This document shows, piece after piece, positions 7,432 through 14,031 of a DNA stretch of 14,031 bases; position 1 is the stretch's first letter, and each line of letters begins with the position of its first letter. Both the position numbers and the translations under genes were made by a program. The DNA lies in contig JABYQS010000756.1 of NCBI GenBank assembly GCA_022592435.1, positions 1 to 14,031 on the forward strand, read 5' to 3'. The notes beneath the pieces are model-generated. The model made no database searches. It was given only the letters and a program-made list of their open reading frames with translations, and was not told where the DNA came from. The stretch is from Cerioporus squamosus. Lineage: Eukaryota; Basidiomycota; Agaricomycetes; Polyporales; Polyporaceae.

Positions 7432-10400
7432 TCAGACGTGAGTCACGCCTTCGACAACCCATTCCTTGTACTTTGCGACGGCGCTAACCCTGACGGTGAG
7501 CATATGTGAGACGACAAAGACATACGACGTACTTCACAATGGCGGGATCGTGTCCAAAATCGTAAGGCTCTTCCCGAGCACGGAGATTGTCTTGTTCGAC
7601 AGAGGATTGTTCGCCGTACCAGACGTCATCGTAGGCGTTGGCGGGAAGACGGGATACGGCATGCGAAGTAGACCGCTTGTCGGAGATGTATCGAAGTCGG
7701 GGTTGAGAGCCACGCTTCTCTGCCTGGCTAGAAGTAGCTCGCCACAGGCGGTACAGGGCATCGAGTGTACGGAGAAAGGTCGTGACACGCGCGTGTCTCC
7801 ATGGCTTGACAAGGATGCGGAACCGTTTGAATGGCGCAGCTGTGTCCTCTTCATCCGAGCTCATCCCGTCGATGCCGAGCCTCTCCAGGATCCACACATG
7901 ACGGAGCGTCGCCCGATAGCGACGCGCGATCTCATGGCGGCGGTGGAACAGCTGCGGGCGGTCGCGTCATTGTTGGGTTCAAACCAGAAGACGGACCACA
8001 AACCCTGTATTTCCGCTGGTAAGACAGCCCATCATCTTTGACGACTTCTTTGGCGTTGAAAGCGTTCCTGGTGCCCTGACCCCGACCCGTGCCTTTGCCC
8101 TTCGAAGACCCGGCAGCGCCCGATGCGTCTGCGTTAGCCGATGTCGCTTTCAGATGTCGCTGAAGAGTGCGGAAATGTGACTGGAACATGCGGTTGATCT
8201 TCGTTCTGCTCTTGCAATCATACCGGTTGCAGGCAAGGAAGTCATCGACGAACACTTTGATTGCTGAAGCGTTCCAAGGAGCACCGGGTGTACTGGTGAG
8301 ATCGAGACGGAAGGTGGCAACGTCGCAACAAGGTCCGTTGTCAGGTCGAAACCCTCGGACTTCGTTCTCGTTGGCTAGCGCGGAAGGCGGGAAGGGGGTT
8401 CCCTTATCCTTGCGTTTAAGTAAGAGCAGCGCATGGGTTGCAACGTCGGCCTGGAAGAAGCCTGGGCTCAACAAACTGCAAGTCTAGTCATCGTGGACGC
8501 ACTCACGGCGAGTTGGTTCTGTGCCTGTGTCCGCCGTTTGGTTCGCTTGGTGAGTTTCTCTGGCTCTTCGGAGTCTCCCTCATAGTCATCGTCCGGCTCG
8601 GGACCACCTTTCTGCTTGCCCACAGCAGCTCCCGAAGTGCGAGAGTTCGTGATCTCGGTGGTCATAGCACGGATCTCGGTGGACAGACCGCCGACTGCAA
8701 CTGTCAGCAAGGCAAGGTCTTTCTTGCTAGCAGGAAGTCGATCCTATATCGTAATGAGAAAGACTTGTACCGATGCACGAGACCATGACTCACAGTATCA
8801 TCGTCGGCTTCACCGTCTGACGCATCGGGATCATCGTGACCGCGTGCCTTCTGTGTTGCGGTAGAAGCGGGTCGAGTCTGAGATGGAGGGGGATTCTGTG
8901 ACATGGGCGATGCAGCGGAGGTAGCAGCCGTTATCCTGGGACGCGGTTTGGGAGGGGATGATGATGATGGACCTGGCGCGGCAGCAGAGGATTGGGCGTC
9001 GCTCCATCTTGGAGCTCGGTTCGTGTTGACTGATTGAGACTGCTTGCTAGCCGCTGCGTTCGACGCCATTGCAGCGCCATGCACCTTCTCCTTCTCCTTC
9101 GCTTTTCCCTTATTGACCTTGCCCTTCGCTTTGCCCTCCTCGAGCTTGTTCTTCTCCTTGAGCTTTTCGCCCCTCTCCTTCTCCTTACCCTTGTTGTTCT
9201 TCCCCTTCTTCCTCTCTGTGCCCCTCTGCGTCCCGGAGTCGGTCTTTGTCTGTGCCTGTGCCCGAATCGTCGCCCTACGAGCCTTGGTTGCGGACCGCGA
9301 GCGTGAGGTCTTCTCGTCTTCGTCGTCCTCGTCGTCCTCGTCCTTGTCGTCCTCCTCCTCGTCCTCCTCGTCCTCCTCCTCCTCCTCGTCCTCCTCCTCG
9401 TCCTCGTCCTCCTCCTCCTCGTCCTCCTCCTCCTCCTCCTCCTCCTCTTCGTCCTCCTCCTCGTCGTTCCCTTTGTCCGCGCCAAGGCCTTGATGGCCGT
9501 CATCGTCGTAGTTCGCACCCTCCGCACCCTTCCTCTGACCATCGTCTGAGCTTTGGCCTCGGCGTCCGCCTCTATATCCACGAGCTCCGTTGCGCTCACC
9601 CCCATCCTCATCTGGGTTACCACTCTCGGACCCATCAACGTCTTCCTCCTCCTCTTCGTCCTCGTCGTGACCACGTCGACGGTTCCGGCCTACGTCCTCG
9701 ACCTCGCGCTTCCTCTTGGACCGCGCTTTGCCTTCAGTACCCGGGGGCGCCGTAACAGTCGACTCGCTTCCTGACTCGGTCTCGTCCTCATCTGACGAGT
9801 GGGTACTTGGCTCTACTTTAACTTGGAGAACAACAGACTTCGACTGTCGGTCGGCATCATCGGCGACGTCCACTTCCATAGCATACGGATCCGGACCGAA
9901 CATAGATTGGAAGTCGACCCAAGGGACATCGTCTTCTTCGCGAGTCGACTGGAGCGAGTCGTCTCTCGCTGCAGACGGAGATGAGCCATGGGGGGTAGTC
10001 GACGGGTTAGGATTGCGGCGAATAGATGGGGATAGTTGAGTAGACGACGATCTCGACCTCCCTGCGCTAGACCGTGATGCACGTTCCTTATCGATATTGG
10101 GAGTGTTTGGCGCGCATCCGGAACCTTTCCCCTGTCGTACGCAGTCCGATGCAGACTTGCCATCGGAAGTGACGGGAGAAGGACGACCATCCACTCCATG
10201 ACGATTAGTGCTGGTCGCAGGCTGGGGGGTTGAAGAACTCGGGCTAGCAGAGGCGAGATGACTCTTCGCGGTCCGCGGGTTCGAACGACCTTTTGACGAT
10301 GACGGTGGGCGCGGTGACGATGACGGTTGGCGCGGTGACGATGACGGTGGGCGCGGTGACGATGACGGTAGGCGCAGTGGAAGAGAGCTGCCTGCTGCTG

Positions 10401-12558
10401 GCATGGGTGCCTTCGGCGACGCTCGAGCGGGGCTCCCAGACGGAGTCCTAGAAGTTGGTCGGGTAGTCTGCTTTGACAGAGCGCCTGCTTCGCTCGGAGG
10501 CGCGGAGTCTCGCACGTCAGCTTGGAAAGAATGAGTAGCAGTGGAAGCGACGAGGGAGTCATCGGCGACCGGCGCCGGAGCCAACACGCCAACGGTCTTC
10601 TGCGCCATGGTGTTCAACAACGTCCCAATAGCTCCAAAGAGGTTGGACGAGGTTGAGAGGGGGACAGCTGACGTCGTAGGAGGCTCGTCGGGTGTAGACT
10701 GGTTTCGTGATTGTAGAGCAGAACCCTTGTAATCAAAGTATGTAGGAATTGATGTCAGTGATGTGTGCAGTCGCATACGACGTCAGACACTCACCTCTGG
10801 AGGAACATACTCTTCTACACTGCGGTCGACTGGAGCGATCAGCTCCGCTTCTATCTCCATGGCAGATTGCGCGTCATCATCCTCGTCCTCGTGGTCTTTG
10901 GAGGAGGTAGTCTGCACCGCGCCCGCTTTCACAGAATGAGTTCCTAGCGCGCCGACTGCGGCTGATTGAGCGCCGCGGGTAAGTCGGTGAGGTGCCGATG
11001 TCCCCTCGTTCTCCCCATGTTCTGACTCGGGCACGGCAGGCGATGAGGGCACTGACGCAGTATCGATGTTGTCGGTGGGAGGGAGTCGTAGATGATTCGA
11101 GGCAGGAGAATTGCTCTCAGAAGGTAAGAACAAAGGGGCGTTAGGGGACCGATGTGCGGTTACAGAAGGAGGACGCTGAGATCGCGCTCCGGTCATATCG
11201 TCGGAGGTCTGCGAAGGTTTTGAGCGAGGTCCGACGTTGTCTACATCTGAGCTGTGCGTCTTCGAGGTGTCTGGAGAGACCCCGTGCCGGCTGGACGACT
11301 CTTCGTCAGCAGAGCCTCCTCCCAACGACCTCGTCAAGCCCAACATCGCGCTGGAAGCCTCGTCCACACGCGGGTTCGCGTCCTGCAGGTTTGAAGTACC
11401 AGGCGAAGAAGACGTATCAATCTGAGGGACTTCATCAGGCGGCGAACAACAGCAGAAGCAGGATGTACTCACGAGTGTATCTAAGTCGGCACTCACAGAC
11501 GCTTCAATAGGGCCTTTGGTCGCGACAACTTCTTCCATGGGCTCGGGACTGCCACCAGGTCGTTCATCCATATCCACATCGTCAAGGTGTTCAGACGACT
11601 CCGCCGGATCTTCAAGCTGAGACCCTCCGGACGGCGATGCCAACGAGCCCGACTCTCCCGACTCGACATCTGGCTGCTGTTGGTATTGCTGACTGGAAAC
11701 GGACGCGAACCGAGCTGTCAAGAATAACAAAGATGAGCGTACGACGCCTGGAGAGCTAGGATTACTCACAAGACGTTTGGTCTGAATCTGATTGTTCCTC
11801 ATCCATATCGTGGTCTTCTTCGATCGCTGAGACTTGGGATTCGTTCACGAGACCGTGGCTCTGGAATAGTTGAACGACTTCGGGCGAGGCCTCTCCGGCC
11901 TGTATCTTTTTCCACATCTGGTCCACGAGCTCCTTAGCGGACGGACCTCTCAAACGTCGCTTCTTGAACTGCCCGGCTGCAGGGTCGCGGGCGGCGTTGG
12001 CCATCTCCACCTCCTTAGCACGCACACGCTGCTTGTAGGTGAGGTGCGCCCCTGCGCCCCTGGCTGAGCAAGTATAAGCGCGTAAGTTCATGGATTCATT
12101 CAACGAACTAGACACATACTTGGCAATGCCTTGACCGTCCGAACGTCGACTGGTTCGACGGGAGTGTTCTGGGGTTCGCCCCCATCGGAATCTGATTCTT
12201 CGACATCGTTCGACTGTCCGCGCTTTCTGGAGGGTCCTGCAGACCGACGGGCATAATCAGATCCTCGCGGAATTGCCACGGATGCACCCCGCGCTGCCTC
12301 CCCGGTTCGTGGGGCGACTCCTCCGGATCATTCGACTGTTTGAGCTGTCCTGAGGTTTCTGGAAAATAAATGATGGAGCGGTTCGCGTATGTCAACGGAT
12401 TCCACGTACTCTTTTCCAACAACTGTCGTGCCTCTTCGTGAGCAGTCGAGGGTGGCGCCTTACGGGACTCTGGAGCAGTATTCAAAAACAAATTATCAAT
12501 AAGGGTTCAAGTATGCGAATTTTTCAAACGTACCGGACATAAGACTATCTTGATTCAT
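7432..12558 (-). CDS. Large uncharacterised protein (~1500 aa): disordered, acidic/basic, conserved-looking C-terminus
   Basis: Proposed exons (minus strand): 12558-12534, 12469-12410, 12358-12120, 12063-11770, 11714-11473, 11421-10795, 10725-8794, 8743-8507, 8450-8004, 7951-7533, 7483-7432. Introns are 64, 51, 56, 55, 51, 69, 50, 56, 52 and 49 bp; most donors are gtgagt. All joins keep frame except inside 12358-12120, where the frame must shift; a 74-bp intron at 12214-12287 with a weak gtgcat donor would fix it. The start is ATG 12558 (MNQDSLMS). Approximate layout: 1-260 acidic, with FKKRRLRGPSAKELVDQMWK; 260-890 Ser/Pro/Thr-rich and disordered, including four SSSPRPP-type repeats (~587-615) and a KRKRE basic patch; ~890-942 an almost pure Asp/Glu run; ~950-1020 Lys/Gly/Glu-rich; ~1115-1500 ordered, with DVATFRLDLTSTPGAPW, VFVDDFLACNRYDCKS, RMFQSHFRTLQRHLK, LFHRRHEIARRYR, LERLGIDGMSSDEED and LPANAYDDVWY. 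No enzyme motif is recognised. I infer a nuclear protein. The last 43-64 codons are uncertain: the 49-bp intron could be 43 bp, and a donor at about 7445 could lead to exons further left. Confidence 0.7.
9313..9468 (-). repeat. GAG/GAC microsatellite encoding a ~50-residue Asp/Glu run
   Basis: The plus strand is an imperfect (tcc/tcg)n tract. On the minus strand, in the large gene's frame, it encodes Glu and Asp almost without interruption, a run of about 52 residues with two Lys near its C-terminal end. A shorter acidic stretch is encoded at about 9640-9665. Asp/Glu tracts of this kind are known in histone chaperones, nucleolar and other chromatin proteins, where they bind basic partners; that role here is inference. 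The tract is prone to slippage, so its length probably varies between strains and may be misassembled. Confidence 0.9.
10295..10378 (-). repeat. Four tandem 21-bp units encoding a seven-residue Ser/Pro repeat
   Basis: Units start at 10295, 10316, 10337 and 10358. The first and third are identical (gacgatgacggtgggcgcggt); the second and fourth differ by one and two bases. On the minus strand, in frame with the large gene, they encode a heptad of the type P-S-S-S-P-R-(P/Q/L). This is a candidate site for proline-directed phosphorylation (SP motifs) or simply expanded disordered sequence. Confidence 0.92.
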
Positions 12559-12657
12559 ACTATGAGCTTGTGAGAAGAAGCTGGGGGGAGGATGTAAAGC
12601 GAACGAGAAGAGGTCAGAGTACGGGGACAGGTCGAGAAAGGCGAGATGAGCCACCCA
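12559..12657 (-). promoter_or_regulatory. 99-bp intergenic promoter region of the large gene
   Basis: This is the whole gap between the stop codon of the gene to the right (TGA 12658-12660) and the ATG at 12558. Read on the minus strand it is strongly pyrimidine-rich (cctcccccc followed by agcttcttctcac, and cgcctttctcgacctgtcccc). CT-rich tracts just before the start are common in fungal core promoters. No TATA box is seen. The same 99 bp must also hold the upstream gene's 3' end, so transcripts may overlap. Confidence 0.45.
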
Positions 12658-14031
12658 TCAATCCTTTGTCCTCCTGAACGTGGCGAGCTTCACTCCGGTA
12701 CCGGTCACGCAACCAGCGGGCACGACGCCGCTGCAGGGCGTACCGAACTTCACGTCCGCGTCGGGAGGCGCAGGGACTGCTCCGGACTGATCTTCATCGT
12801 AAACAAACATACAGTGACGGTGGACAGCCTATTGTACATGTCTGAACGGGGGACATCACGATATACAGTTGGGAGAAGGCATGATTGAAAACGTGGAGGC
12901 AGCAGCGGCCGTAGCAAGCCCAATCGAGGTTATGCACGAACTGGCTGTGAACGCACGGTTAGGACGCGACACATGTACAGAACGATGGTGAATCAGTACT
13001 CACCACAAGTCGACCAGCCTTTACGCGTCGTTTGCGCCGACTTCGATATACGCTCCATGTTTCCTTGGTGACCCAACTCGGATCCCCGTTGCGCTGAATG
13101 TTAAGTCTGCGCGACGGGTCCGACGGACGCTTGTCACCGGGACGAATACGGATCCAGACGGAGTTGTTGGTGAAAACCCAGAGTTTGGCACGAGAGGTAC
13201 GCTCATCCACATGGATGAAGATGTCGTCCACGTCGGCAAGCAGAGAGGAAGGCGGTTGACACAACTCGAAACGGCCAGACGTTCTATACCATACCGTCTC
13301 ATCGTCGCCTCCCCTGATCTCTTTGGCGTCGCGATACTGATCCCAGTCAGTAACGCTGAAGAGGTCAGGTAGATGGGCTTGCTGGCTGCTGATGGAAGAG
13401 CGCGCGGGCTCCTGACCACGCTGCACGACACCGCTGCCGACAGACGAGTCCTCGACAGGGGTAGGAGAGACCGGAGGCCGGATAGTTGCAGTCACATCAG
13501 ATACATGGCCATCCTCTTGATCTGAAGCCACCTGGGAAGTCTGGCGCATCCGGGGAGATGTCGAGCGGGTAGCAGGGGTGCCACCACTCTGAACCCTTGG
13601 GAAAGTAATGAAGGGAGATTGGCCGTACTGGCAACAGGATCGGGCTGTCGAGCGTTGGGAGGGAATTCGGACGCGGTAGATTGAGGGAATGAGGCGAGGT
13701 CGGGGCAGGTGGAAGAGAGAGAAGAGGCTGAGAGGGATCTTAGGAACGCTGCTCGTAACAACCGAGACGCAACGGACTCACCTCCGAATGGTTCCCCACA
13801 GCCCATATCCTCCTGTCGACCAGCCATGAGGTTGGGACTGGACTCGGCAAGACCAGACAACCCGATCGGCGGAGCAGGTGCACTGTCCGCAAAAGCACCC
13901 GGGCTGCCCAAGCCTGTCGTCCCCGACTCGTCAGTTGTCTCTCCGACAGAAACCAGTCCTGACTCACCTCCTGTGCGGTAGTCTGCAGGATCTTCCACTG
14001 CAACGACGTCGAGTCCTTGATTGCGCGCGTT
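12658..14031 (-). CDS. 3' part of an uncharacterised multi-exon gene, 5' end outside the window
   Basis: Exons on the minus strand: 14031-13968 (open at the window edge), 13913-13782, 13727 to 13004 (with an unresolved frame change near 13530-13620), and 12828-12658 ending in TGA. The first two introns are 54 bp each, with gtgagt donors and matching phase 1. Inside the third block the early frame (ASSLSSTCPDLASFPQS) must switch to the later one (VASDQEDGHVSDV); removing 13532-13587 would do it, but its gtggtg donor is poor. The N-terminal part seen is Ser/Pro/Gly-rich and disordered. A compact domain follows: LFSVTDWDQYRDAKEI, ADVDDIFIHVDERTSRAKLW, VFTNNSVWIRIRPGDKRPSD, then NGDPSWVTKETWSVYRSR and a basic RRKRRVKAGRLV. 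The last exon adds CMFVYDEDQSGAVPAPPDAD and VVPAGCVTGTGVKLATFRR. I do not recognise it. A 175-bp final intron (12829-13003) is long for this locus; a perfect 59-bp intron (12945-13003, with cctaac branch point) lies inside it, so a small exon may hide there. Confidence 0.6.

Noticed and set aside
7972..7986. tRNA-like B-box (gggttcaaacc)
   Set aside because: Spacing of the final CC does not match a B box, no acceptor stem or anticodon arm is found, and it lies inside an intron of the large gene.
7466..8041. 191-codon plus-strand ORF
   Set aside because: It is antisense to the large gene's C-terminal exons, whose frame is supported by splice joins and ordered motifs.
8460..8506. A 23-bp intron (gtgagt to gactag) between the large gene's exons 8 and 9
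   Set aside because: Too short to splice; the acceptor ttccag at 8451 gives a normal 56-bp intron with the same frame.
9034..9774. Plus-strand and alternate-frame ORFs rich in Ser, Pro or Arg opposite the acidic run
   Set aside because: They are shadows of the GAG/GAC tract; the minus-strand acidic frame joins in phase to exons on both sides.
10276..10290. Second tRNA-like T-loop (gggttcgaacgacc)
   Set aside because: No matching stem or A box nearby, and it is inside the coding sequence of the large gene.
1..14031. CRISPR arrays, bacterial operons or phage genes
   Set aside because: No short spaced repeats of CRISPR type, no ribosome binding sites, and spliceosomal introns throughout the genes show a eukaryotic nuclear locus.

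Overview
The window looks like nuclear DNA of a filamentous fungus, most likely an agaricomycete (mushroom-forming basidiomycete). The protein-coding genes I can assemble all lie on the minus strand and are cut by many short introns. I could place about twenty introns, mostly 44-85 bp, with GTRAGT-like donors, CTRAY-like branch points and pyrimidine-AG acceptors. The exons join in phase in nearly every case, which is the main evidence for the gene models. I had no tools, so splice sites and family assignments come from reading alone.

Layout from left to right. 1-1101: a tandem satellite with a 171-bp unit, cut by the window edge, with a related ~40-bp motif repeated three times inside each unit. 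1102-1997: no gene seen. 1998-3303 (-): a complete six-exon gene for a ~331-residue, mostly helical protein that I do not recognise. 3384-4585 (-): coding-like pieces that I could not join into one model. 4836-6550 (-): a five-exon gene for a Zn(II)2Cys6 (zinc cluster) transcription factor whose six cysteines are split across a splice junction; the reading frame becomes unclear just after the finger. 6551-6942: nothing seen. 6943-7164 (-): a short coding-like segment. 7432-12558 (-): a large gene of about eleven exons and ~1500 residues. It has a long Ser/Pro-rich disordered half, a ~50-residue Asp/Glu run followed by a Lys-rich stretch, and an ordered C-terminal part with motifs such as VFVDDFLACNRYDCKS and LERLGIDGMSSDEED. 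12658-14031 (-): the 3' part of another multi-exon gene that runs off the window, with a compact Trp-rich domain near its end.

The last two genes are head-to-tail with only 99 bp between them. With the zinc-cluster gene, the block reads as a group of same-strand genes for probable nuclear proteins plus uncharacterised proteins. That the group acts together is only inference. The C-terminal region of the big gene and the sequence around the zinc cluster both resemble sequence I associate, from memory, with proteins found widely in mushroom genomes; a database search would be needed to confirm this.
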